From Rotaria sordida (taxonomy: Eukaryota; Rotifera; Eurotatoria; Philodinida; Philodinidae): DNA of 64,000 bases. Positions within the stretch are counted from its first letter, which is position 1. Each line of letters starts with the position of its first letter. This document shows positions 47,446-60,369 of this stretch, piece by piece. The notes under the pieces were generated by a model. The model saw only the letters and a program-made list of their open reading frames with translations, made no database searches and had not been told where the DNA came from. The DNA lies in assembly GCA_905250125.1 (NCBI GenBank), contig CAJNOL010000098.1, positions 1 through 64,000 of the forward strand. The letters are read 5' to 3'. The position numbers and the translations under genes are program-made.

Positions 47446-49456
47446 AGTTAAATATATTCGTTCATTAGCGAATCTATATTTATCTTCTGAAACCATTTTT
47501 CTTCGCTAATTATTGTTTTTTTAATTAATATAAGAAACTATTATGAAAGAACCGATCTTACCACTGATACGAGGCCTATTCAGACCTCACCACAACTTTA
47601 TTACTAAAGGCATGACTTTCGACTTTGTTTTCGTGCTCTTTAAGGTCACTATAGTTTCTATTAAAAACACACTTGTTTGACCCTATTGAGGGCAATCAGT
47701 ATTATCCTTTTTCTTTGGCCTAAAAATTACTTAGTTTCGATGTATGTTATTTTCGATACATCTCATGATGACGTTAATAAAATATTTAAAGAAATCTTAT
47801 CTCTCTATTTCGTTTACTTATTACTGGCATGAATATCATATATATATATATAATGTACTAAAGACATGCAATTCATATACGAAAAGAATGAAATTTGACA
47901 AGATCTTCTTACGATGAATTCAATTGTATCTCATAACAGCCTACGAAATAATACAGAGAAGACAATCACGAAAGGTTATTTGATATGTTTATTCTCTAAA
48001 GAGATATGATCAAAATTGCTTCTTCTTGTCATTAAAAGTATTTCTCATTAATCCTCACAGACATATTCATACTAGTCATAGATAATATTAAATTAAACTT
48101 CAACTCATCAGATGTATTGTGATAATATCAATTGATTAGTAACAGTTGTTGGTGTCATGATTAATGAATATTCAACACACAAGTTAAAAACGCTGAGGAA
48201 ATTGATTAGATATATATCCAAGAATTCTAATGATAACTTTGTGGAATGTTCTACTTTTACTTCTTGATTCATATAAATTCGATTTTTAAGTGCAATTGTC
48301 GAACAGAAGTATACAAAAATCGAACGAGAGAAAGCAGTCTAATCCTATCTATGGAAAGTTCTCTCAAGAGAATAAATAGAAACAAGGAATGTCAAATAGA
48401 TGATTTAATTTTCTATTCTCATTAGTTCAAATAACAATGTTTACTAATCAAACTTTTGTTAATTTGTTTCAGATCGTTTGAAAAATATAATTATTATTAT
48501 TTTTTTATTTCTACTACAATCATTTCGTTATTATATTATTTATAAACAGCTATTGTAAATCAGATTTAAAATCAAAAGATGTTTTTTTTTCTCAATAGTG
48601 AACTTGATTCACTAGTAAAATTTAATTGACCTATCCTATCAAGAGTTACTGGAAAATTCATTTGAAATATATTCAACATAAACTTTTGTAAATTTTTAAT
48701 TACTTTATAACATATTTTAATTCATGAATATATATAAAAGCTAAGATAATTGTATTTAACATCAAGTATCTCACTTGTTAATTGTCTTGTAATTTCTCTA
48801 AAAATAAACAAAACAACAAAAATCAATGAAATAGTTTTTTTTTTTTTCTTAAATTTACACTTTAATGTCGAATAAACTCCAAGTTTAAGAAAACCAAAAT
48901 CAGGTTCATATAACTACATGAAGGATTTTTTGATGAAGATTCTTTTTTGTCAGTATGATTGACATAGAAAAATCTTTAAATTGTGATAATTGTAAATTTG
49001 GATGTCGTATCAGCATGTGTTGCAATTTAATAATGTTCATCAATTGAATGAGATTCTATTAATATATGTTTAAAATTCATCAGCAGATGGGTATAAACGA
49101 ATAAGGTAACATTTAAATTTTTTTTTTTGGGTTATTATTCGATCTTCGATTGTTATTTGAAGAAATTTTATTGATGATAGCTCTAATTTTGATATTTTCA
49201 TTAATAAATAAATTCCCATATTTTGAATCATACGCCTTTGAGAATGAGATATTTGTAAATTATTAGCATTCCAACTAAAAACATAGTACAAGTCAACTAT
49301 AGGACATTTTTCGAATGATCGACTTTTCAAATCTTATCGAATGAGTTTCTAACAATGGATATATCATAATAATTAATGACAATACACAATGTTAAGTGTT
49401 ATTTTTCTATGCTTAATAATCAGTATCATATGTACAAATATGAAAACTTGGCTACG
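47446..49456. other. Intergenic AT-rich region
   Basis: No gene recognised. A TA microsatellite lies near 47838-47853. A minus-strand 86-codon frame (49070-49330) has no recognisable domain. Around 47560-47700 the sequence is of higher complexity, possibly an extension of the adjacent foldback or a separate old repeat. Confidence 0.35.
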
Positions 49457-50131
49457 TCTAAATTGCGAACAAAAATTAAGCCAATTAAGAAAAAAGTGTT
49501 CGCAATTTGGAACACAGAAAATAACGTTGATCTTATTTTTATTGGGTTTCCAAATTGCGAACACTTTGATTAATTAGTGATTGCAATAGCTGACTATGAG
49601 TTCAATTTTATTAATAATATAAATATAGAAGTTTGAGAATAAGAATGGTATCATAATTCAAAGTATGGTTACAAATTTTACTTGGTCAACAACTGTAAGA
49701 GTTGAAAATGCTATCTTATATAATAATCATTTATATGGGTTGAGACGTGAAAACAAGAACGGTTCATTCGTGCATATATGTACTGTCAAATCTTTTGCTC
49801 GTACTATAACTTTAAAAGACAATACAATTATCAAATCAAATATATATTCAAGATAATGATTTTCATGCTTATCAAAAAGCTCTAAAATCTATTTCTCATC
49901 GTTATATAGATCTTATACAAGATGCCGAAGATCGTAGTGATGAGGAATAGGTTTTTTTGTTATGTATTTCTATTGTTAATAATTTTTTTTCTAATTAAAA
50001 CTGTATTACTTAATTATTAAAAGTATTCGCAATTTGGAAACGCAATAAAAATAAGATCAACGTTATTTTCTATGTTCCAAATTGCGAACACTTTTTTCTT
50101 AATTGGCTTAATTTTTGTTCGCAATTTGGAA
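49457..50131. mobile_element. Palindromic-ended element (Mutator-like?) carrying a FLYWCH-like fragment
   Basis: Arms of about 110 bp (49457-49567 and 50022-50131) are nearly exact inverted copies. Each contains three copies of the 14-mer TTCGCAATTTGGAA or its complement: 49457-49470 (diverged), 49499-49512, 49548-49561, 50026-50039, 50075-50088, 50118-50131. GCTACG flanks both ends (49451-49456 and 50132-50137) as part of a probable 8-9 bp target duplication. Long inverted ends with internal repeats and such a duplication suggest a Mutator-like element. The interior has a coding fragment resembling a FLYWCH finger, a domain often found with MULE transposases. There is no transposase core, so it is non-autonomous. 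Confidence 0.7.
49665..49950 (+). pseudogene. FLYWCH-like fragment with acidic tail
   Basis: The frame at 49665-49856 reads ENAILYNNHLYGLRRENKNG, then VHICT, RTITL and NTIIKSN, the order of a FLYWCH finger (L-x-Y...Y...C...R-x-T-L). The second zinc cysteine appears lost. A second frame, shifted by one base, continues with ALKSISHRYIDLIQDAEDRS and ends at TAG 49948-49950. It is probably the worn 5' end of a transposon- or host-derived FLYWCH gene caught between the inverted arms. Confidence 0.45.
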
Positions 50132-50137
50132 GCTACG

Positions 50138-52608
50138 GAAAACTTACGTGGAAAAAATCATTTTCATTCTTTTGCCAACTATGATTTATCAATCATTTAT
50201 AAATTATCGATTGATATAGTTAAAGTAACCACTCCTACATAAAATATTAATCCTTTAAATATCATAAATCTACCAATGAATCAAATTTAGTTATAAATTC
50301 AGATCTAAGACACTTATTATGCACTATTTAAACAAGATTCTAATAAGATGACTTTAAAATATTGAACAAGAATTAATTGCTTGTTATATAATGAATAAAA
50401 TCATTGTTAACAAAACATGTCAACACTATATGAAAAAAAGCTCGTATTCAATCATTCCCGAGAGGATGACCTAGCACACGCATAAACAAATTCTATCAAA
50501 ATACTTCTATCTTCTTTGACAAGCTATTGTGATTATTCGTTAATCAAAGTTCATCTACTCAATCAAACTAACCAAAAAAATACTATTCTTTATCTTTCAA
50601 ATTGTAATTCGCAGCTAATCTTTTAAATTTATATATTTTTTTCTATAATATCTACTAGAAAATTTTTATGAAATATAAGTGATCGGAATCGATAAGATCA
50701 ATTCATTCAAATAATAGTTCCTTATAATGATAAAACATTTATTATACACTATTGATATTTCTATTGAAACTGTTTCGAAATCTTAAAAATCATTTTCATC
50801 CATATATGACTGTGTTTTGACTTTTAGTATAATATCTAAAAATGATATATTGATGATCTTGCATAAATTCATCAGATTTATTACCTTCTTAACCTTTATA
50901 GTGTTATGATTTTTATATGAATTTATACATCGAAGTATCGGATATTATTTCACGTATGCGACTTTTTCAAAGCATAAGAAATTTGAAAAAAAAAAGTGTC
51001 CTTTATTCGGTATTAGAGATATGCAGGATCACAATTTGGAAGTTTCTCAAGACTACGAGAAATAAATTGTCTCAACTAGAACTAAAGATTATAAATTAAA
51101 TATACTATGGTTTTAAGTGAATTATCTTATAAATCATATCCTTCAGAACATCATTCGCGAGAGGCTGCTCGAAAAAGTGCTCGTCACCAACTAAATAATT
51201 CAAAGAACCAGTATTGAAGAATTTTATTAAATGTGATGCGTCTAAATTCTTGAATAGTTTTCTCTAGATCGAAACGATAAAAAAATTGGATCTGAAACAT
51301 ATCTCGATTCAGGATGTTGGTAGTTATAAGAATTAATATCTTTAGTTTCAATGGATTTTTACTTTCAAGATGATAATATTTACAATTTAATATGAAGTAA
51401 TTCAATGAATACAAACCTATTGAGCAATTACCACTGGTATTTCATTTGAAACGAACACTCTATTTGGATGGTAATACATTCGATGATCATGCTTCATATT
51501 GATAACAAAACATAGATGATTTTTTTTTGTTCTATTTGAATAAAACTAAATCTACAAAATAAAATAATTTTTGATATCGTTCTATGAATTATACTATATA
51601 CACTCAAGATCATTTTAGATTCGTATGGTTAATATCATGTCTATAATACTTTTTATTTATAATTACATTTTCAAATTATTAATCAAATCAGAATGAAAAA
51701 AAAACCAACTCTCTCATTATCTTTTAATATTTCCATGGTTTCTTTATTTGTTTACCTTGCACATGCATATCTATAAACAAAAACTAATGTCTATGTGTAT
51801 AAGTTAATGTTGTATAACTCAATACATGATCAAATTTATATAACATCTATATTCAATTATATTTCACAATGAATACAAGTTTTTTAGATTAAATTTTCTA
51901 TCGATTCATATTCATATTAATTATTAATCTTCAATATTTTGATAAAAAATTGTATCATATTCTTATAATACATATGCAACATAAAATCATTTAATATTCA
52001 ATAGAGATATTTATCAAATAAGATATGAACAATATTATTTTATTTTAACTAGGAAAAAAAAACTCATACAAAATAGAAATCACGACGAAGGTCATTAGTT
52101 TACAACTATTACTATTCTACGAAATAGTTGTAACCAATCGATAAATATTTATTAGTAACTAACCAATAGAAAATAAGTACTGAACAGCTGATAGAAATCA
52201 AATAATAGTAAACAAATGCCATCTATTATTATTATTATTATTATGATAGATTATTTTATAAAAAAAAAAAAAAAAAGATTATTTTTCAATTAATTTCAAA
52301 TAATTATTTTTATTTAAATTTAAAAATATTCGATAAACTTAATTTTATAACTTGTATCAAATTTTATGATTATGTAACTATGAACGAAATGTTTTTTGTC
52401 AAAATATAATCCATACAACAATAGAAATTATATTTAGTTTTAATGGATTACATACTGTTTGAATATTTTTCTTTTTGTAGATATTTTTTGGAAAAAATTC
52501 TCTTGATGAATGACTCATACAATAAATAATCAGGTGTTTATGGTCCTATTATGGTCCGATTTTAAAGTTAATATTTCTTCGTAATAATTCATTAATGTTC
52601 AGATAGTT
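50138..52608. other. Intergenic AT-rich region
   Basis: About 2.5 kb without a supported gene. A small plus-strand frame from the ATG at 51107 reads SELSYKSYPSEHHSREAARK and looks coding-like but is too short to assign. A trinucleotide (ATT)n run lies at about 52225-52244 and a poly(A) run at 52260-52276. The upstream region of the esterase gene follows. Confidence 0.35.
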
Positions 52609-54881
52609 ATGAAGTCATTATTAGGAATGAATATTTTTGTTGTAATAATAAGTTTAATTGTTTTATTAATTGGAATTATTTATCAACCATTACCAAAAGA
52701 TTTTCCTCAACCATGGAAATATCGTTTTTTATCATATTGGGCTCATCGAATTGATCAATTAGTATGTGAAAATATATTGAATTTTTTTTCTATTAAAAAA
52801 AAAAAAAGCAAATAATTTAATTGATTATATTATTAAGGGATATTATTGTGAACAAATGAATTTATTTACTCGTATTGATTTAATACGAAATCTTCATTAT
52901 TTATCAATTGGTTTATTTCAAAAACGACATCCTGAATGTCATTTAAAAGTATAAATTTGATTATTTAAACAAAACAAACTAAATAAAATCTCTTTTTTTT
53001 TTTTTAATAATATATAGGTTTATGATAGAAAAATTGCAAATGTTAGTGTACGAATTTATGAACCAGAAGAATTAATTAATTATGAGAAAAAAACAGTAAT
53101 GATTTATTTTCATGGTGGTGGATTTCTTTTAGGATCAGTTGAAACATATGATCAAGCAACGTATCTAATGGCTAATTTAACACGTACAACACTTATTGCA
53201 GTCGAGTAAGTTTGTATGAAATAATTCAATTGTTTGAATAATCAGTCAAAAAAATAAATAAGTTTAGTGAAGACAAAATTCTTCGAATTATCTCGAGAAT
53301 TTCGATTTTATGTTATCATTAAAATTCTGATTTTACTGCAATTAGGAAAAATGATACAGAAGAATTTCTTTTTTCCTGACAGTTTTAATTATAATAGAAG
53401 TTATCTTTAGATTTACATTTGAATATTTATGAAATGATAATTCACGAATATGAACTATTTTATTATTTTATCAAGATTTCTTTTGATAGATAATATGAAA
53501 TCATAACATGAGAGATGATTGAAATACAACAATTTTCTTTTTCAAAATCAAATTTTTAATTATTATTCTATTGATGAAAAATTCATTGAAAACAAAAAAA
53601 CTATCGATTTAAAGAATTTCAAAGATCCACAGAATATTTTCTTGATATTATGAAACTACGATAGTTAATAGTTACTAAATAAAACTCATGTAAGACTTGT
53701 TCTTTTTTCTTTATCAGTACATTTATTATCAAAATATCTTGTTAACACATATACTTTTGTGATGACATCATCCCTCGGACCACGTACTTATCTTTAAAAG
53801 AAATGTAATAGAAAATTTTACAAATAAAAAAAGTACTGAATAGAACTAACAGACTTGATGAACTATGTAGATCGTAAATGACGTTGAATTTTGTATCATT
53901 AGTAATACACAAAAAAAGCAATCATGTCCAAAAATTGTCATTCATTCTGCTTGGAAGCGAAATTGATAGAAGACAAAAGCCATAATTTCCAGCGTTTTAA
54001 TTAATTTTTTTATTGTTTATAAAATTCAAGTAAAAATATTTAATATTGAAATTGATCAATTTAGATATCGTTTAGCACCAGAATATCGATTTCCAAGTGG
54101 TTTAGAAGATTGTTTATCTGTTAGTCGAGAATTATTTAAAAATGGAAATAATTATAAAATAAATTCTAATCGAATTATATTATCTGGTGATTCAGCTGGA
54201 GGAAATTTAGCTTTAGTTGTTAGTCATTCATTAATCAATGATGGATATAGACCATATTTATTATCTTTATTATATCCATCATTACAATTTTTTGATTTTA
54301 CTTTACCATCTTATCGTTTATATTTAAAACGAAATATTCTTGGTGTTTTAAATGAAAATAATCTTCTTTCAATGGTATCTTTATTAAGTGAAGATGATAT
54401 TCAAATAACAAATGATATATTATTTAATTCACATGTATCAATTGATGATAAAAAAAAACTTTATCCTTTTATAGATCCAAATAAATATTTATCTATATCA
54501 TATGAATTCAATGAAAGTCAACAAAAAAATGAAAATTTAATAAAAAATTTAAAATTTTTATTATCACCATTAATGTCTCCATTACTTGTATCTGATCAAC
54601 AATTAATTCAATTACCAAAAATTCTTCTTTTTACAACAGAATTTGATATTCTTCGAGATGAAGGTAGATTAAAATTTATTAAAATTTTTCTATTTTATTT
54701 TTCTTCTTATTAAGGTTTTATATTTGCATCTCGATTAAATTCATTAAATAAAACAATTTATCATCATCATTTTTCTAATGCATTTCATGGTGCTCATGTT
54801 TTTTTATATGGTCCATTAAGATTTGAAATAGCTCATCAAATGATCGAACATACCGCCCAGATAATCAGAAATCATATGTAA
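52609..54881 (+). CDS. Arylacetamide deacetylase-like esterase (HSL family), membrane-anchored
   Basis: Five exons: 52609-52765, 52809-52948, 53018-53205, 54065-54663, 54715-54881; 1251 nt, 416 aa. An N-terminal membrane segment (NIFVVIISLIVLLIGIIY) anchors it as a type II ER protein. Hydrolase motifs follow in order: YFHGGGFLLG (oxyanion hole), VEYRLAPEYRFP, GDSAGGN (nucleophilic Ser), ILRDEG (catalytic Asp) and FHGAH (catalytic His). This is the hormone-sensitive-lipase/AADAC arrangement, so it should hydrolyse ester or amide bonds of lipids or xenobiotics. The exon 1 donor must be the second GT (TTAGTAT|gtgaaa): the first would put exon 2 out of frame, whereas this one joins to SNNLIDY in phase. 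Intron 3 is long (859 bp). AATAAA-like signals follow near 54927. Confidence 0.88.
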
Positions 54882-57516
54882 ATATTTGTGCAAATTGTTT
54901 TTTTTTTCTTTACTTTGTCTTTATTCAAATAAAAAATAATGTGGGTTTACTATAATATCATTTTTCTTGATTCAATTCAGAGAGAGAGACTATGAGCAAA
55001 GTTTTTTCATCTGACAACTAAGAAACGTTTGTTGTTAACATTATCAACTAATTTAGATTTCGATCTGAGAATCGTTTGCTTAGGAGTTTGTTATTTTATG
55101 AGTTTCGATTGATTTATTTATGATAAAATTTAGAATACATTATTAACATCTTTCGGATATAGAGTTCGATAAATTTTTTGTAAATACTCAAAAAAAAAAC
55201 CATTTTTTTTTTTTACAATACAGGTATTGTCATATGAAAACCGTCAACAATAACACTAATGATCGAATGATCTTGTATCTGTTACTATGTATAGAAGCGA
55301 AAAGTTCTATAAAATATCAATGAAAAAAAAAATGATAACTCTGTTCAGTAAATATTATATTTGTTATTTATTACTTCAATTAATTAGTCACATTTGAGTT
55401 GAAACCATGTGCATCATGTAGACTCTAATAAGTTATGAATATAATGAAAACAGTTCGTGCTGTTGAGCTACTGCTTTTTTCTATGATATTTTTTCAAGCA
55501 AAGCCGTTGTTCCTCTGATGAACACAACAAAGACTGATTTTTCGGATTCTCGCTTGGAATTTTACACAGACATAGATCTTACAGTCTATATGAGGGTGTG
55601 AGTCATTGTGGACATCTCTGTGAAAAAATTGTATATAGTGTGAAAGAGCGTTTTTCACTCTATCGATTCGTTAAAAAAAAAACTTTCACTTTTATCTATT
55701 TGAGATCGAAAAACAGTCATTCATCGTTAACACCGAGTGCTTTTTATGGAAACATGTGTTTAATGTAATGAGCTTGCATAGTTTTCTACAACTCAAAATT
55801 GGATGAAATTTCTGTCGAATATTCTTCCATTCATAACACAAATATAGCGCTAGTGCGAATCAACGCGAGAATCCCATCACTAAGCTAAAGATCTCGATAT
55901 AGCAACACTTATTGAAGACTAAATTAGCATAGAAAACTGCGTCGGCCGATGTATAATATATTAGTCTGCGTTTAAAAACCTCTTTTCCCGTATATATATA
56001 GGATAAAGATCTTTCATAGTGATTTTTCACTAGACAAAAAGCTTTTTATGTTTTGACTTGTTTAGATTATATTGACATTTGCGAGATGATAGAGTAATAT
56101 TGAATAGAAAATAAGGTCTTTCTAAATTTTAAAAAAAATCATATGTTCGCCTGGTGTATCGAAAAAATGCCCACTGTGTAGGTGTTAGTCATCTCTTTAT
56201 TTCCCTACACACACCCATTACGATTTCATTTTTCGTGTTTGTGGAAAACTAATGCTATCAGATACTAGTTTCTATCTCAATATCGTAGTTTTGCACAACG
56301 TGAAATAGTCTTAAATGTTCTTGGAAGCACATTTTAGTAAAATAAATCAATTATTATTTATGCGACGAGATTTATCGATGTTAAGTTAAGAGAATTACTT
56401 CCGTGATCAATCGAAGAACTGAAAAGAGAGCAAAATACTAGCATATCAACAACACCGATGAAAATACAAAAAAGAAAAAAACATTCAAAAGGAAGAAGAT
56501 TATCATAATACTATATTTTGAGATAATTCTGTATAATAGTCCTTTCGAAAGTGATAGTGTTACAAAGAAAATAATTATTCTGATAATTAGTAAGCGATGC
56601 AAAAGCCTTTGAAATAATATCAAAATCTCTATTTCTGAACGATATAATATCGGATTGACTTTGGCATTTTTTCTTTTGAAAGAGCAAACCTTAGAAAGTA
56701 TATACAAAAAATAAAACGATTTTCGAAAATGTTCATTTTTTAATATTGTTTCCGTTTGTGATTTCTACGCGAAAAAAATGTTTGCTAGCTTTTATATAAT
56801 ACCAAATCATGACTTATTTATTGATTAATGTTGCTCATGTCTCCTTAAAATGAATACCTAAATTAGGCATACAACTCTTATTATTATCGTAGAGATGGAT
56901 TACGTCTGAGTTTTGACAATCAGTACTAGTGCTTCAAGCAGATTGGACCGGCATATTCGTTCGACCAGTCTAAAATCCGAGTCAATATCTGTTTTATCTT
57001 TGTAGTTGCACAATTGACTAAAGAATATGTATTTTATAGAATGACAAGTCGTTAGATTCATTCTTTACATACACAAACCGGTTGATTTAAATTCGACAAA
57101 CATTTCTAAAACGGTCAAGAAAAGAGATAGAATATATCAGTAATCAATCGATTACTAGTACCAGTTTCATCGTCGTGTTACCATTAAAGTCGATGTTTAT
57201 GTGATGAAACTGTAATATTGATCATGTTTTTTGTTACATGGTTGAAATAAATTTTTATTCATATATGATCGTAAAGCGCTCGCAATTAAACCTTATCGAA
57301 AGCCTTAAATTAAGAGTTTTTTAATAAGAAAGTCATTGTTATGAACAAATAATAACAAAATGCATTTGACTAGATAAAATTCCATCACTTAGTTCGTCTG
57401 ATTTTTTTAAAAATTGTATTGAAATATTTAGTCAAGAGGTTTTAATGCTCGATATTTGAAAAAAAAAGTCATTGCTTATTGAAGTAATTCAATATAATAT
57501 TTTCTAATTTTTTTCA
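54882..57516. other. Intergenic with a degraded MITE copy
   Basis: Contains a half-copy of the 15.6-kb foldback family (about 55395-55665). Elsewhere no genes are recognised; the frame at 56438-56707 (-) is low-complexity and hydrophobic by composition. This span precedes the hAT-derived gene and might hide unrecognised 5' exons of it. Confidence 0.4.
55395..55665. mobile_element. Degraded half-copy of the 15.6-kb foldback family
   Basis: Collinear with the left arm at about 15630-15860. TTTGAGTTGAAACCATGTGC, then CATCATGTAG, GAGCTACTG and AAAACAGTTCG match the TTTGAGTCGGAACTATGTAC copy at perhaps 70 percent by eye. The complementary arm is not evident. Confidence 0.55.
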
Positions 57517-60369
57517 ATGGTAAGATCGTCATCAACAATAAAATCAAATATTGGTTTAATTCATATTGGTTCATGTCCATTACATTTAATCCATAATTCA
57601 TTTAAAATAGGCATTGATAGTACAAATTGGTCAATTGAAGAATTTCTTAATAATTTAGTTTTTTGGTTTAGTCGTTCACCATCACGACGTGAAGATTATT
57701 TAAAAGTAGCTAAAAATTTATCGAATGATATTGGTAAATTTATTCGTCGTTTTATAATAACACGATGGCTTAATGCTGGACCTATAATTGAACGTGTTAT
57801 TGAACAATGGACAAATCTTAATGAATATTTTATTAGATTTATTCCAATGAATTATAAAATTTTATTAAATAATCATCATTATATACAAATAAAAAGAATT
57901 CTTGAAACAAAATCAACATTAATACGTTTAAATTTTCTTGTTTTTCTTTATCATAATATATATGAACAAATTTTAATATGGTTTCAACAAACTCAACCAT
58001 TAATACATGTATTATATGATGAATGTGAACAATTAATACGACGTTTATTTTCATGTTTTATAAATGAAGATTTAATTCAAAATAAAACATTACATGAACT
58101 TATAAATATTTCATTTCATAATCAAACTAATCAAAAATGTGATTCAAGTAAATTATTTTTATTTCATGAAAATTTTGTTCTTTTGAGATTTCAAAATTAA
58201 AAACAATTTCTTATATTATAAATATATTATATTTTTCATTACAATTTAATATGAAAATATTAAGAAATTTTATCCAAATTTAGTTATCTAGATCAGAAAA
58301 CCTCTAGCAAGGCGTAGATGACAAAAAACGAATTACAGTATTGATTCTGTGCTACAATCAATAGTTAGAAGATTGAGTTCCTTCAACATTTGTTATTTCA
58401 AGAATAGTTTATTCCTTTGGGCTGAAATTTTTAGTAGCGACATAACCAGGATTTTGATGGTGATGGGCTGTGATGGGGCTCAACTACTCAAATTCTGCCC
58501 AGTGGCAGGGCTCGCAATAGAATTTAGCTGGAGCGACTTTGCCAGGTGATGGGGCTGAGCCCCAGCTGGCCCCAGCTTGGTTACGCTACTAATTTTTAGG
58601 ATTGTCTCTTGATCACAAGATCTATCTCTGAACAAAATTTCAAGACAGAATATTTTCATTCAGTTTTTTTCATCTATTCTTTATCGGAAGTCGAACGGCA
58701 CAGTAAAACAATCATAAGTGAAGATGAACAGTGTATGAGAACGAATCCGCTTAGGATTTTGTTAATCTTATGGACTGGTATTTATGGACATAATATGAGC
58801 TCGTTCAGTGATTAACTTCAGTCATCCTTTGGTCGAAGTCGACTGGCAAAATTAATCGAAATGAAATTCTATCAGATTTAGGTAGAGTACAGAAAATCAG
58901 ATTTAAATAAAAATTTAGATGTATATTCACAAACTTACACGAAAATGTGCAACATTTCTTTCGTTATTTGAGTAAACTATTCAAAAAATGATTGTTATCA
59001 TTGGCTCTACGAGATCTATTATATCTAATTCGACAAACCAAATTAAAAATAGAGACTTTCTTGAATATCTAAAGAATTACGCAGACCGGAATCTGTCTTG
59101 AATTGAATAACGAAAATATTATCCTCAATTCTTTTTTTTAGTTGGTCTTATTTTTTTAAGATATATAAAGGAATAGTTTATCTTAATCATTATTTCGAAC
59201 TTCAGCTAATATCTTTTTTAGATTTCTAGCATGAAGATATTCAGAGATAAAAATTAAATTTTGAAATTTTTCATTGAACAAAAAAAAAAAAAAAATTTAG
59301 ACAATTATCTTTATAAATAATCAACTATTGTTACTTAACTCTTATTTCATGAAATAAAAAAATAATAAAAACTATAAATTCTATTCTCTTTTATTTAGAA
59401 TTAGAAATAGGTGAAGCAACTCGTCGTGGTTTAAATAATTTATCGGATGAAGAAAATAAATCTTTTTTTTCTGATATTCGAAATATTTATTCATCAATAA
59501 CTAAAGAACTTATAAGAACATTACCATTAAATAATGATTTACTTCGACATTTACAATGTTTACATCCAATAATGCGTCATTCTAAAACATCTCATATAAG
59601 TATTATGAATATTGCTCGAAGTTTTCCTCAAATGATTATACCAGATGATATTGATCGTATAAATGCTGAATGGTATATATATCAAAATGAAAAAATACCA
59701 AATGAATGGTATGAAAAAACAAATGAATATCATTCAATTGATTATTATTGGAAAAATATTTTTACAATTAAAACAAATACTGGTACAGATAAATTTATTG
59801 CTTTATCTAAATTAATTAAATGTGTACTTTCATTATCACATGGTAATGCTGATGTTGAAAGAGGATTTAGTGAAAATGCTTTTTTATTAACTGATGATCG
59901 TTCATTACTTAGTGATGCATCAATAAATGGTTTAAGAGCAACAAGAGATGGAGTAAAATTTTTTGGTAATGGAAAACCACATGAAGTACCAATTACAAAA
60001 GCTCTTATTGATAGTATTCGTAATGCTCATTCACGTTATTGTATTGATTTAGAAAAACGACAACAAGAATTATTAATAAAAGAAAATTTAAAAAAAGAAC
60101 AACAAATAAAAAATAATTGTTTTATTAAAAAACAAAATAATTTATATGATGAACAAAAATCTTTACATAAAAATTTAACAAATATACAAAAAATGATTGA
60201 TGAAGGTACAGAACGTTTAACAAAAGCTATATCATTAAAAGATTTCAAAGAAATTGAAACATCTTTATTACTTATTGAAGGTGGAAATAAAAAATTAGCT
60301 ATGACTAATACACATATTGTTTATAATACTAATCAATTAAATCAATTAAGAAAAAAACAAAAGAAATAA
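57517..60369 (+). CDS. hAT-transposase-derived protein, intact spliced frame lacking the N-terminal part
   Basis: Two exons, 57517-58147 and 59399-60369, join in phase (GAT TCA A|AA TTA GAA); 1602 nt, 533 aa. Residues 10-210 match the central part of animal hAT-like transposases: the GSCPLHLIHNSF motif with C-x2-H (C20, H23), then FIRRFIITRWLNAGPIIE and LNEYFIRF. Exon 2 supplies LHPIMRH and the hATC dimerisation motif (SLSHGNADVERGFSEN), with Glu364 where hAT enzymes have their catalytic Glu. The C-terminus (about 400-533) is a Lys/Gln/Glu-rich coiled coil. The N-terminal zinc finger and first catalytic Asp are not visible upstream, so transposition activity is unlikely unless 5' exons were missed. 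Absence of stops over 1.6 kb in a mutated neighbourhood suggests selection, i.e. a domesticated gene, but a recently truncated copy is possible. The 1,251-bp intron holds a small MITE. Confidence 0.7.
58431..58592. mobile_element. Small MITE in the intron of the hAT-derived gene
   Basis: The ends AGTAGCGACATAACCA (left) and TGGTTACGCTACT (right) are imperfect inverted repeats, flanked by AATTTTT on both sides. The body of about 160 bp is unusually GC-rich and contains GGGGCTGAGCCCC, a perfect palindrome-like word, and repeated GATGGGGCT. A 7-8 bp flanking duplication is compatible with a hAT-type element. It is non-coding. Confidence 0.55.

Noticed and set aside
49373-49577. Frames on both strands at 49.4 kb
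   Set aside because: They lie in the inverted arm of a palindromic element and change partner with the arm; not genes.
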